A stretch of DNA of 64,000 nucleotides from Gonatopus flavifemur (GCA_018340375.1 JAFFJZ010000004.1:21674001-21738000), one strand, 5' to 3'; counted from the first letter of the stretch, positions 42,230 to 54,340 are shown. Notes: generated by a model from the sequence alone, not told the origin. Numbers and translations: made by a program.

Positions 42230-42488
42230 CTTTTTTAGCCACGTTTCTTCAATACTATAGCTAAAATAATTGCAGCTGTAACTATTTATCAGCCACTACA
42301 GTGAAAAACAGTAACTGTGATAGCACAGGTTTCATGATTGATATTTGGATAGCCGAATAATTTAGCTGTGAAATTTTAGCTGCGACAGCTTCAATCCTTG
42401 CTGAGTAAGTCGCTGTGCTGCTCGTGGCTAATTTTCAGCCATCCGAATAATAGCTAATAATTTTTCTCAGTCTTTAGCGAATACGAAT
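42230..42488. mobile_element. AGCT-rich family fragment
   Basis: TTGATATTTGGATAGCCGAA, TAGCTGTGAAATTTTAGCTG and ATAGCTAATAATTTTTCTCA. Ends not defined. Confidence 0.5.
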
Positions 42489-42491
42489 CTA

Positions 42492-42747
42492 CACTGTTAA
42501 AAATTTCTGGACAAAGCTTCAAATACACGTAACGGAAGCAATTTCCAATCACGTAACTGAAAAATTAAGTTACATGTGTATGAAATTTCAGTTACGAAAA
42601 TATACATAAATCCGTAATAAAATGTAGTAAAAATTTGAAAATTCAATCACGTGTAAATGAATTCTCAATTCAAATACCAGGAATTGGAAATTTCAGTTAC
42701 GGATGTAATTGGAAAAGTTATGAAATTTCAAAAAATGTTCAACAATG
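42492..42747. mobile_element. MITE-like element, CACTGTTAAAAATTT end
   Basis: Left end CACTGTTAAAAATTTCTGG after TA, right end degenerate (AAAAAATGTTCAACAATG then TA), with GTAACTGAAA/TTTCAGTTAC words inside in both orientations. Confidence 0.5.
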
Positions 42748-42749
42748 TA

Positions 42750-44740
42750 ATAGAACGCAATTTGTGACTACAGCACAACGGGGAAGAAAGTATTATAACT
42801 CTATAATTGGTTCGCCCAATTCATTTGAACTCGTCACGAGTTCATACCCTTTAATTGTCGTTTTCTTCCCCCTTCGAACAACCACGCCGTTCCGATCAGG
42901 TTCCCAAACTGTCGTAATTTCAGTTTCACCGCAGTTCCACACTTGTGTGTCAGTTGGAATCAAACACGTGGTATATTAATGCAACTTGAAGATAATCATA
43001 GAATTCAGCAGCAGATTGCTTATCGAAGCTCGAAGCTTTAGGCAAACTGGTTGCTCCTGAGGCTCAAAAGGTTAGGTTGAGATGTCTTTCTAGAGAACTG
43101 TTTGATTTTCGAACCATTTCAATCATCTGCAAATAAAAAAAAATAAAAACGACAAATGGAGGTATGAAAATCTTCAACTTGTGTGTTTTCCATTCGATTT
43201 GAAAGTATCTTGAGAACAAAAGCTGTAGATATAAATTGAATATTTACTTTTCGTATGTGTTATCTCGCGGAGGTTTTTTCGTTGAATTGTGTGGGCGTGA
43301 GGCGACGGCACGTGCGGTTTTTTGATCAATATCCTGCGTCGGTATTCGAGTTACATTTGAAAATTTCATAAACTAATGACAATCCTGCAGTTACAGTCGA
43401 GAATTTCGAAACGCAGTTGAAGTTTTTTCTCCATTCCTTCTCGTTACACTTGTACATATTTAATAAATCGCACCTCTCTCACCCGCGACATTTTATAACA
43501 AAAGAGCATGACTTTCTCAGCGTGTTCTCACGATTTGCTCTTGCGAGTTTACTCGATGAAAATAATCGCACGCTTCTTACAACAACGGCGCATACCTTAT
43601 TCAAGATTTTAAGATTTAACGAGCCGTTGAAGACACATCATTTGGCTGTGAATATCCAATTACGAGTAATTCATTCCTATCAACTTGATTATATTTGAAT
43701 ATTCCGAATAGATGAAAAAAGAAAAGACAGATCCTTAACAATATTTATTGAATTTTTCAGTCCAAATTCTTCTCCTCTTCGCGTGGATAGGAAACTTTTT
43801 GTATGCACATCGTTTTCTCGTTCCTAAATCACCCGGTAATTTGAAATTTCTCGCTAGGCCATTGTGAAGCCAAGCCCAAGACACTTTCCGTCCGATTAAC
43901 AATAACCTTAGAGCATCTTCTCTCCGCGAAGAAGACAGAATGAAGTTGAACATAGGTTTTAATGAAGAATGCCATTCTTCTCGTGTCAAATCAAAATTTC
44001 CCAGCATTATTCGTACAATTGTACTTGGTTCGACCATGAAATTCCCAAAATTGAATCCCATAAAACGCATTCAAATAATATATTTTTGATTTCACCAGGA
44101 CGAAACGATCATTTTTTTTGTCCCTCGAATAGGTTATATTAGATTTGATTTACTGCAAATTACTAGAAGAGTAATGGAATGATTGATGCGCATGAAATTA
44201 TGTTTATGTATCTTTATATATCCGTAATGAGTTGTAAATGGACTTGAATTACATTTCCTTGTATTGGAAAGAGAATCGAAGGAATCGGAAATCCGACAGT
44301 TCTTATTTATTACCGGTGAAGAGATCGGTCGTGGAGAGTTTATAGTAGCAAGCAGCCTCGCTGAAGAAATTCATCAACTCATCACGAAATTTCATCTTGA
44401 ATCGTTTCACAGATTTACGAGGCATCGTAAACACAGTTTATATGCTTCTGGAAATGAAATTCGTTATATTGAAATCTACATTGTGTGCGAGTGTACGAGA
44501 ATGTACGCAGTTTTATGCATCTCCATATTGAGTCGAATTCAATGTTGTTTATGGAAATTTTTCAAACTGTGAAGTTAGGCGGTGGAATTGAGAATTGTAC
44601 AATGCCGAATTGTGTAATACAAATCAGTGATCCCTGATGATTAATCATCTTCTCTCGCCACACAATACCTTACACAAATTCCTTTAACCTGAACCTGGAA
44701 AACATGCAAAACCACGGTGCTTGGATCATCGTTATTGCAG
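42750..44740. other. Unique sequence, no gene assigned
   Basis: Repeat-poor. A 111-codon ATG frame on the minus strand (44,070-43,735) has no recognised domain beyond a chance-level likeness to ion-channel sequence (TIVRIMLGNFD). Other open frames (43,417-43,698, 44,264-44,572) are unrecognised. Confidence 0.3.
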
Positions 44741-44819
44741 GATTAAGATGTTTTCCTCGGTCAATGTAACGGGTGTTGGTATACCTGCACAACCAAATCG
44801 AGGTCCCACAGTTATCTGT
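44741..44819 (+). CDS. Candidate short first coding exon (hypothetical)
   Basis: Acceptor CGTTATTGCAG, then ATG at 44,748 and 24 codons (MFSSVNVTGVGIPAQPNRGP then TVIC), ending at a strong donor GTAAGTAC in phase 0. Small, well-bordered and low in stop-like composition, but the peptide is unknown to me. It cannot splice directly to the exon that follows 27,416 in milton, which needs phase 1. It could be an alternative 5' exon with an intermediate exon, or chance. Confidence 0.22.
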
Positions 44820-45233
44820 GTAAGTACTTACAGTCTTTCTTAAGATGTATATTCTCTACATATAATCCTGTATTTGTCCGATGTTTGAACTTTAATGTGC
44901 CCTTAAACTGTACTTATAAACAAAGGAAATTCATCCTTTCCGGTACCATGTAATTTCCCAGGAATGTTTCACAGTTAGGAATTTTTGCAGGGAAACCTTT
45001 GAGGTCTTCTATCATCTTTCGTGATCTCAAATGGATTGGGATATGAAATTTTCGCGGATTTGAGGAAAGGTGAATGAAAAACAATACAAGTCGGATATTT
45101 CACGATATTTGTGAAATCTGAATTCAAAAGAGCGTATGATTTATTGTCAACCGCATTCAATTTGCATACTTTCCAGAAGATTCGAGATGATGTTTTTGAA
45201 AGATGTCATTTGTCGAACCGAATAAAACAACTT

Positions 45234-45262
45234 TCACGGTTGTTGTTGTTGTTGTTGTTATT
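45234..45262 (+). repeat. GTT trinucleotide microsatellite
   Basis: About eight GTT units followed by ATT variants (GTTGTTGTTGTTGTTATTA). Confidence 0.8.
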
Positions 45263-45659
45263 ATTGCAAAAGACCGAAGGGGGGAACAGGAGGAAGATTG
45301 AGGCTGTTTGACAATCAAATTCATTGTAGTATTCAAGGGTCGTTCAATCCCCTGTACATTGGTGATTTTCAAAATGAGTGCATGTTTTTACTCTCTCAAA
45401 GTACACAAATTTAGGTTGTAACGTAAGTTCAAAGTTCGGAATAGAAGGACCAAATAGGTGGACAAGGCAACCCCTTTTTTCCGGTATATCTCAATTTCTC
45501 AAAGCTCCTCAAGCATCAAAATAAGTAAGACATTCTGCGCCAACTTTTTTCATAAATCACACCTTAACGGGGGATTTCATCAGATACATAATCATAAAAT
45601 CCAACACCAGGCTTTTTAGTTTTCTTTACAGATTTCTGGGGATAAAAGAATTTATGTTC

Positions 45660-45863
45660 CTGAAGTTTGAATCGTTTATTGAAACAAATTCTCAAAAGAC
45701 TAACGACATATTCAGTAGTTAAAGGTGCGAAATCTTGTAGTATATCCTTCAAACGATATTTTTCATTCCGCGGAATTAATTTGAGAAGATGGATAATGAT
45801 AAATCATCAGATTTTGTGAATTTAAATTTCCGTTCCGTTTCTGTAGAGGGATTCAAACTTCAG
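45660..45863. mobile_element. TTTGAATCGTTTA family element
   Basis: Ends CTGAAGTTTGAATCGTTTAT and GATTCAAACTTCAG. The right arm read in reverse gives CAGAAACGGAACGGAAATTT and AAAATCTGATGA, matching 55,850-55,890 and 60,048-60,090. Length ~204 bp. Confidence 0.75.
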
Positions 45864-48800
45864 CAATATAAAGAATTCTACAAATGATAATTCCCAAATG
45901 TTGAATTTTTTTGAGAGATGGGCGAGTCTTGAAAATACTTGTCAAGTTTTGATACAAATTGAACTTTTTTTCTGTAAAAAAGATTCGCTTCGTGAAGATT
46001 CATCTGTAATTTTGTTTATAATTTTGCTAATTTATATTCCATGCAAAATTTATAATTATTATTATTGGTTTAATAAATACGTCTCATCAGTTTATTTCGG
46101 AATATTGGAATGAAAGTTCAAAATATTGATTGGAAGATGAGATTTGATTAGAATATTAATTATATTGGGCTGTGAAGGTATAATTTTCATCGTCTTTAAA
46201 TTTTACAACAGTGATAATAGTTGTATATACTTATTCGAAATGTCAAGTGGTTATTAACAGTGTTCCTACAGTCATAACTAATAGAAGGGTAAAACTTGAA
46301 CTTATGAATGTAACAGGCACAGGGTGAGTTATAATAACAGGGTGTCCAGACGTCGCTGGCTTACTAGATTCCCTGACTTTTCCCTGACTATTCTGGAATT
46401 CAAAAATTTCTCAAATCATAACCCTTTATTGTATCTAATTATTATATTTGAAGGGATTATTTGAATAAAAAATCCTTTTGGGGTGAAAAATTATACCTCT
46501 TGTACCTTGAGGAATTATTTTATAATGTCTCCTAATTTTCATAATTGTACGTATATAGTGTAAATATAAGAACAATTAATGGGAAGAGTCTCCTTTCGAT
46601 CTTTTTCCTTATTAAATACTTGTTAAAAATTTCAGATTTCACAAAGCATGGATGACACATGCTGTATTTGATCGAGTAACTAATCGAATCCAATAAGAGC
46701 AAACTAACTAGAATTATCTGAGAACATTGTACAGTTTTTGATAAGATTTGATGTAAGAATAATACATGTGGAATATGAGGATTAACTGAAGAATATTGTC
46801 AGAATATTTCCAGGATGTCTTTTATCGCCATCTTTTTGACATTCTGCAGACATTCTAGAATTCTTCTGAGATCAACTCAACGATATTCTGTACGAAAAAA
46901 ATCCAACACTCACGTATAAGAAAGTTACAAAATATGACTTTTGGTTAAAAAAAATGTCCTTAGAATTAACTTTCACCAAAGTTGTATCCTCGGAATTTTT
47001 ATGAAGAATCTAATATTCTTGAAGCATCCTGTACATACTTTTTTCAGACAAATAGAAACGAAATTGCACTCGGCAAAAATTCTGACAAAACTCTGAGAAA
47101 TTTCTGACTATTGAAAACTTACAAAATTCTATAAATACATTCATATTCTATATTCAAATATCGTATGTGAAAAGGTGTTTGAAAATCAAAACAATTGTTC
47201 CCAATAGTCAGAAAGATGTTAGAAGGTTTTCAAAGTTCCGTCAGAATTTATTCAAAGTGCAACTTTGTTTCTATTTATCTGAACAAAATGAAAAACCCTT
47301 ATGAACTCTAAAAAAAGTCTGTACGGAATGTTCCAAACATCAGATTTCCCATCAAAATTTCAGAGTTCTTCAGAGTTTTGCAGAGAAAATGCCAAGTTTT
47401 TCAGAGATTATTCATGATTATTTGAGCACATAGTATTTCCGCACGGGTGACCAGAATGACCTTGTGAAAGAAAACCCACATTGAAAGTATAGTTTCTTGG
47501 AAAATTCCCCCAGTGAGAATTGAACCTAGTCTCTATCACATTAGCGGATCCTCCAGATGATGTCGATGCTCTCAAAATACCATTTTACACAGGCCTACAA
47601 AATTGAACTTTTTGTTTGGTGCAACAACTGTATCATACTTTTCCGAAGTATTTTGGCGCGCTGAATCCGAATCTGGCTTCAAAATTGCATTATTACGTGT
47701 GGTTTTTGAGATATTTCAACGTCAAAGTGTGAAAAACACCGTTTTTCGACATATTTGAGATTACGTGACGTCAGAATGTAATGTTTTCTCATGAAACTAG
47801 TAGATGCACCTCAAAATATAATCCATCCCCTTCCGAATGCCGTTGAGTTTGCTCGAATATCTTTTTTTTTACTGTGACACGACAATTTGAAATTTGTGTG
47901 TTCATGGATTTAGTGAATAGGTGAAATAACACAATTTTCAAACTGTCGTATCTCAGAGAAAAAAAAAGATATTTGAACAAACCTAATCGCATTTGGAAGA
48001 GAATGACTCATATTTTGAGATAATTTGAAGAATAATTTGATAAAATGTTCTTAAAGTGGAATAATTGAATAAAACGTTTCAAAATCGTGCATTTTCATTT
48101 TATTTTACACCTGCGATTTCTTGAAAACTACACGTAGCATTAAAAAAATGAGTATATTTCCAGAGTCAGGGTATCGAATATACTCAAAATCTGCTTTAGT
48201 TTTAGTGGCACCAAAATCATTGTAGCCCTGTGTTATTGATTCAAAAAATCGTAAAGAAGTTTTGAAAACTTTGTTTCCGAGGGACATAGACCAATCGATT
48301 CAGAATCTTTTGGAACGAAAAACGGAGTTTTTTTCGACATCGACTTGTACATCCTACCAAATGCTGGCTCAAATCGATAGGGAATTTTGGAAAATTCGTT
48401 TTAGAGAGATATAGATCAATCGATTCAGAATCTTCTCAAATGAAAAATGAGTAGGTCATTGGAGAGAAGTTTTTTTCATCTTGACTTTCAAATTTTCCCA
48501 AGTGTTGGCTTAGATTGATGAAAAATTGTCAAAAATTCGTGCACTCAGGATATTTTGAAACGAATTATAAATATATTTATACCTATAGGTCATCAAATTC
48601 ATGGTTTTCTCACCGTCATTTGGGATGATGGAGAATGTTATCCCTGTAAATAATATTGCTACTGAAATCTTCTTATAATGCTTTCATTTGCAACAAACTT
48701 TTTACATTCACCAACATAGATTTTCAAAACATCGCAGAATATCATATGTACAACATTTCAAATCGAAGACTCACAGGATATTTGTAACGGAATATTGTTT

Positions 48801-48880
48801 CAATAATGTTTATAGAATCCCGTAGAAATATTTCACGCGGAATGTTCCAAGTGAGAGTGCTATGTGGGTTATCAATTGTT
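45864..48880. other. Mostly unique AT-rich sequence with degenerate repeats
   Basis: CCCTGACTTTTCCCTGAC words near 46,370 match 10,005-10,150 in reverse. CAGAGTTTT words fill 47,060-47,420. At 46,288 a 33 base segment (AACTTGAACTTATGAATGTA ..) recurs at 49,768. No exon supported. Confidence 0.4.
47500..47585 (-). ncRNA. tRNA-like fragment on the minus strand
   Basis: Minus strand shows GGAGGATCCGCTAATGTGAT followed by CTAGGTTCAATTCTCACTGG, a fair B-box with T-stem. The A-box half is poor. Probably a decayed tRNA or SINE head. Confidence 0.3.
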
Positions 48881-48889
48881 ATTAGTGAT

Positions 48890-49020
48890 TCGGACGAGAC
48901 CGAGACTGGTCTCGGTATCGATTCCGAGATTGAGACGAGATCGAGACCGATACGAGACGAGACGACAGTCTCGACCGAGAATCTCGGCCCCGAGACCGAG
49001 ATCGAGACCGGATCAATCTC
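48890..49020. repeat. GAGACC / CGAGAT simple repeat tract
   Basis: About 130 bases built of GAGACC, GAGACG and GAGATCGAGACC words, with CTCGG partners giving partial inverted symmetry. GC content and CpG number are far above the surroundings. Confidence 0.75.
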
Positions 49021-49111
49021 GGCAAGACGATTCGAAAAAAAATAAGGTTCCTTGTAAATAACTTTCCTGACCGCTGGACATCCTGAATAACTTGAACCTG
49101 TTTTTTCTTTT

Positions 49112-49760
49112 AAGAGGAGGTCCTCATCAAGCAAATTCCGAAATAAGGTGAGTTTCTCTAATTTTTTTTCCTAAGGAAGAAGTGAATTAAGAACTCGAGT
49201 TATTGAAAAATCATTGAATGGGTCTTGGAGTACATGAAAAAAAATGTTTTCAAGTTAAAGGATTCGTATCCCGAAACCTTTTTAAGGCGTTTTTCTCCAC
49301 GATATCTCAAAAACTACTGAACGGATCGCTCTTTTTTTTCCTTTTTATTTTAAAGCTGATTGAATTCATTGGAGGATGAACCTAATTGGAGATGACATTT
49401 GCCTTTTTTTCTTTTTATAGCACTTTAAAGAACGAGAAAAGGTGAAAAAACGCTACCAAAAGTTTGCATGTCTGTCATTATCATATTTCATAAAAATTTT
49501 TGGATTTTTGATTTCTGATAATTCTTGTAAGTGCTATAGTGGCGCGAGATTGATCACTGTTTTTTTTCTGTGGTTATGTTTCAACACGTATCAACAATTC
49601 CCATGGCATTATTTTTTACTGAACAAGATTTTTTTATATACTTGAAGACTCAATTAACAAGTGTGAGAACCCCCGAGTTCTTTATTTACTTCCTTCCATG
49701 GAAAAAAAATTCAAGGAAATCGTCTTATTTTGGGATCGTTAGATGAGAACTTCCCCTCAA
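49112..49760. mobile_element. Element with AGG[AT]GGTCCTCATC ends
   Basis: Left arm AGGAGGTCCTCATC .. GAAATAAGGTGA .. AATTTTTTTTCCTAAGGAAG .. AAGAACTCG. The right arm is the mirror (GAGTTCTTTATTTACTTCCT .. CGTCTTATTTTGGGA .. GATGAGAACTTCCCCT). Arms ~90 bp. The ~460 bp centre is non-coding. A short relative sits inside the MITE at 21,727-22,233. Confidence 0.75.
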
Positions 49761-50079
49761 AGGATACAACTTGAACTTACGAATGTTACAGGCACAGGAT
49801 CCTTTTTTCTCTCTCGATTGAGAATCTTCAATGCTTGGGGATGAAATATTTGAATGCAAATGAATTCTTATAAGTCACGAATAAATAAAAGATGATGAAG
49901 CAAGGAATTTTCCAATTGTGAAAGCACCACTTCTGAGCCAGAAAGAGTCCACTGGAGGATAAATTGATAAAAATAAAAACAACAACATTTTTCGTTATTA
50001 GGTTACAAAGATCAGTATAATTATAAGCATTGTTTTATAAATTCAATTTACATACCCTAAATCGAAGGAAATTAACTAA

Positions 50080-50610
50080 ATTGAAGGTGAAAGCTGAATT
50101 TATTAACATTCAACTTGAATGCTGAAATTACTCTGCAATCAGTGAAAAAAACATATTTATTGATGCAGAGGGTGTTGAAGCTAAAAAAATTAAATAAATT
50201 ATTCTCATATTCATTAATTAATATGGTATAATGAAGATTAGGAGTTCTGTCAAATAGAAGAGATAAAGTAGCTTGATCGGAGTAAATTTTGTTACTATAA
50301 TTAATGAATGAATTATGAAAGGGGAATAGACTTATTTTTATGCATAAGGTAATATTCATAATTGAAGACATAATGTTAATCAGGTAATTCTTAAAACATC
50401 TACATTTAGGTTAATGACATGAATAAGAATAAGAGAAGCAAAAGCTTGAATAATAAAATAATTTATCGGGTATTTAGTTTTATGATCATTAGAAATGATT
50501 AGCAAAATTAAAACAAAGGTCTTCAGCTCAATAATCAAGTATGTGAAAAATATAATGGGTTTAATTAAAACATTTAAAGAACTCAATCAAAATCTAGATC
50601 AAATAAGTAT
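50080..50610 (-). pseudogene. Probable nuclear copy of mitochondrial ND2 (numt)
   Basis: On the minus strand a very AT-rich stretch reads LIIELKTFVLILLIISN, YFIIQAFASLILI and, after a one-base shift, KISLFPFHNSFIN. These follow the order and spacing of insect ND2 (membrane segment with E..., the YFL.Q..AS.ILL block, then K.G..PFHFW). TGA occurs where Trp is expected (LRIT-TGA-L), as in the invertebrate mitochondrial code. It is broken by a frameshift near 50,350 and by a later stop. Hydrophobic, A+T-rich composition and no flanking inverted repeats support an organelle origin. ND2 diverges fast, so this is a motif-level call. Confidence 0.5.
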
Positions 50611-52230
50611 TAAACCAAACGTACACGATATTTTACATACGAATTGTATACAGTTTTTATCAATATTTTATCAAATTCACTATAAACTTACAGGACATCT
50701 TTTCCGGTTTGCCGTGTAACCCAAGATATTTTCTCCACGATGTTTATGTTTGAGATACTTTTGTTTGAAATATTTTGTCCAAACAAAAAACAATGATAAC
50801 GATGAAACAATGCCGTTACAACTACCAAAAAATTCTACTTTCTTTCCCAAACAACAAGATGTGTCTGTGGGATGTTCTCAAAACTCTCAGGAAACCTTCC
50901 CTACGTTTTGTAAATATTCAACAAACGTTCCAGTGGCACTCTGTGCTGTCCGAGTCTAACGTGCCAACGCGTTTTGAGCGGACTCTGTCCCCTTTCAGTC
51001 CGAATCTATCTAACATTTTCAACAGAGATACGACTCTACGATGACTATAGTGAACATAATCTTTGTGAAGAGCGTCGGAACTTCCGCGCCAAGTAGTTTT
51101 GTGAGATATAAAGGTAATATTTCGTCTTCAAATAATCGGAATGACATGTACTTCATGGAGGGTATGTCACTGATAACTAAAAATTATGTGCATGATAGAA
51201 CATTTACCGTTATACTTCGATATTAATCATATTCATGCATCGAAAGTTCAATGTTCGAAACACGAAATGAGAACGCCTTTGATAAAAAAAAAAAAAATAA
51301 CTGAAGGTTATATCAGTTGTGTTGAAATTTATGTAAACCGAGTGGAGAAATTTCCAAAATTACAGATGAATTATATATAATTTTTTCAAATTTTGCCACC
51401 ATATATGGGGGATCATTTATGAAAAGTCGATATAACCATGCACAACTGTTCTGGTAAGGGGTGAATTTGACTACTCGGCAAACTTTTCCATGGCATAGTT
51501 CTTAATATTTTCCAATAATATTGTTCATCTCCAAAAATTTTCAAACTATTATGAACTGTTATCACTAGTGATGCACAGTACTTCACGATATCGATATTTT
51601 ATATACAATTTGTATACAGTTTCTATCAAGATGTTATAAAATTCAATATAAACTCGACAAATTTTCTATACAAAATATCCATATCGTGGAATATCGTGCA
51701 TCGCTAGTTGTTACGCTATAGTTTTTCTCTCATTGAGTGGATCCCTGACGATGCAATCTTTTCTGACGAATTATTCGAAAATTATGCAATGAAATCAAAA
51801 TATTATTTCGTTGTCGAATAATTTTTCAGAATAGTTCTGGTTGTATCTTCAAACTATTGAAAACTATAAATCAATAGCGGATTCCCGATTCAAAAAACTT
51901 ATTGAAGACGATTTATTTCCTCAATAGTTTGCCAAAAACGGTTTTGAGCAGAGCAACGGAGATTTGTTCCAACCGATCAGTGGTTTAGGATTTCTCTGGA
52001 TTCTATTCAATCTTGACTGGAAATTTCCGTACAGCACAACCACCAATCTTCCATTTACAACACCAGTGGGATAACCCTCAGGAAAGTTCATTTCATTCTG
52101 ACCGAAACACTTCATTTTTCTGTAAATTTTTTAGAGAAAAAAATGGAGCGTTTCAGTCAAAATGGCGCAAATTTTCCGAAAGAGAAAGTAGAACATTGAT
52201 GAATAAATAGGATCCATTCCTCCCCCCCCC
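50611..52230. other. No gene assigned; CACGATATT palindromic repeats
   Basis: 50,625-50,700 and 51,585-51,705 share CACGATAT.. AATTTGTATACAGTTT..TATCAA.. TATAAACT, and a reverse-oriented relative is at 62,245-62,360. The second copy is bounded by CACGATATCGATATT and ATATCGTGGAATATCGTGCA. No exon supported. A short ATG frame with donor at ~51,115 (MTIVNIIFVKSVGTSAPSSF) is only suggestive. Confidence 0.4.
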
Positions 52231-52237
52231 TCCAGTT

Positions 52238-52974
52238 CGCCAATAAACAAAAATATATCTATGAGTATCTGAAAGATGTCTTGGAATCATGTAAAATGTC
52301 TTGGAAGACCTCATCCTTTTGACATCTAAAAGATGTCTTATGCAACTAACTTCAATGAGTTTTAAATCTCTCAAAAACTCCTTGCAAAAGACATGTTTTA
52401 GACACACTGACAAAGATATGTTTTAAATGCGTGGAAGACATCTTTTGGATGGTTCGAAGATATGTTTTCGATTCTTCTAAAATACGTTTTAGATATAAGG
52501 AAGACATCTTTTAGATACCTCAAGATATCTTTTTGAGTTTTTAAGATACGTTTTAGATTTTTCCAAGATACGTTTTGAATATCTTCGAGGTATGTTGTGG
52601 ATGTCTTTAAAACAGCTTTTTGGTATCATTAGGACATCCCAGGCAGCACAAAAGGATCATCAAATGGAGTTCTGAAAAAAGAACCTGGCGTGACTTCTAC
52701 CCTTCTTATTTAGACAATTTTGAAGATGTGTAACATGATATCATTCAGGAACTCTTTCAAGATGTCTTTTAGACTATGGTGATCCGACATCTAAAAGATG
52801 TCTCTTAGAAATACCTTAAAGACATGTTTCTGACATTTTTTGAAGATGTCTAAAAGGTATCATTTCGATATATCTTGAGGATATCCGTTTGGTGAGGTCG
52901 TTCAGATATCTGACAGATGCCTTCCCAAAGATATCTTGCAGATGTTTTCAAGACCTTCGGTTTTTGTTGGGTCG
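52238..52974. mobile_element. AGATATCT-type element, second copy
   Basis: Ends CGCCAATAAACAAAAATATAT and CGGTTTTTGTTGGGTCG (degenerate mirror). The core CAGCACAAAAGGATCATCAA and GGCGTGACTTCTACCCTTCT is collinear with 20,267-20,320. The rest is AGATGTCT/AGATATCT words. Confidence 0.75.
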
Positions 52975-53029
52975 TAACTTCAAGTTTGGTTTGTTCGAAT
53001 TTGAAAACTGTAGTCTGCGGATCCGACCC

Positions 53030-54340
53030 AATGAACAAAAGGATATTTCGGAGATATCTTTAAGATATCTAAATAGATCTTGAGATATCTTAAGATTTCT
53101 TTGTAAAGTTATCATTAAGATACATATAAGATGTCTTTTAAGATATCTATTAAGAATCTGTTGCAAAATGGAATCAAGATAATCATACAGACTTCCATTT
53201 TAGACATCGTTGAAATATCTTTAGGATATCTCAAAGTTATCTCCATAATACATTTGAGATTCTTCTACGATATATCCAAGATGCCGTAAACAATAATTTT
53301 CAATTAACATAGGGAAAAAGATTCTTCCCGAATTTTTTCTGTACTTTCTGTCGGTTAGTATTCGAGGTATATTTTTCCTGTTTGAGAAATGTGTATTCCT
53401 TGAAAAGGATTCGAAACTACCTACTCAACCCACCATATGATAATATATATATTGGCTTATTATCACTCAAGGTCATAACCTCATACAACTAGTTAAATTT
53501 TCGTTCGTGTAAAACTTCTCAAAATGGATCTCATGAAAAGTTCTAAAAATTTTCGAGGAATGAAACCAATATTTCATCCAATGTCGTACAGAATGTGAAT
53601 TTCAGAAAAGAATCTTCTCCACAATTTTCTTATGGAAAATATCTCGACTTTATTACTTTAAGATATCTCAGTTAAGATGTTTTGAAGACATCTCGTATTC
53701 ATCTCAAATTCAACATCCTAATTTTAGTTCTCAAAATTATCCTAAAGATATCTTTACTTTCAGGTATCTTACGGAAGATGTCTTCGTTTCATAACTTGAA
53801 GATTTCTAAAATCAATCTTTGAAATGTGACCCAAATATGCATCGATTAGGATGTTTTCAAGACATCTTGTACCCATCTCAAATTCGATATTATAAATTCA
53901 TTTCTGCAATTCCTGCAATTTTGTATGGAACCGTTGCATCTCTCCAGTATCTTGCGGAAGGTATCTTAATTTCATAATTCTGAATTATCCAAAAGAGATC
54001 TTTCGGGCGTATCCCGGAGATAACATGAGATCTTACTAAGACATCTTGTATTAATCTCAAATTCGGCATCTCAATTGCATTCCTGAAAGTTATCTCAAAG
54101 ATATCTTTATGATACATCTTAAATATATCTTTGTGAAGATATGAAACCGCTGCATCTTGCAGATATCTTGCGGAAGATATTTTCATTTCATCACTTGAGG
54201 ATTTCTAAAAGAGATCTTCGAGATTTATTCCAAAGATATCTGACAGAAGATGTTATCATCTTGTATCCATCTTAATTTCATTTCTCGAATTTATCTTCAA
54301 GATATCTTTGTGAAGATATCTTAAATGCGTCTTCAAGAAA
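53030..54340. repeat. Long degenerate tract of AAGATATCTT words
   Basis: More than thirty variants of AAGATATCTT, AAGATGTCTT and CATCTCAAATTC at irregular spacing. Blocks around 53,690, 53,860, 54,030 and 54,260 (ACATCTTGTA[CT][CT]CATCT.AAATT) suggest a ~170-180 bp higher-order period. Likely a decayed or amplified relative of the 52,238 element. Confidence 0.65.

Noticed and set aside
43735..44070. 111-codon minus-strand ATG frame with STIVRIMLGNFD, resembling a polycystin channel segment
   Set aside because: Only about a dozen residues look similar, no neighbouring membrane segments follow, and no exon borders fit; treated as chance.
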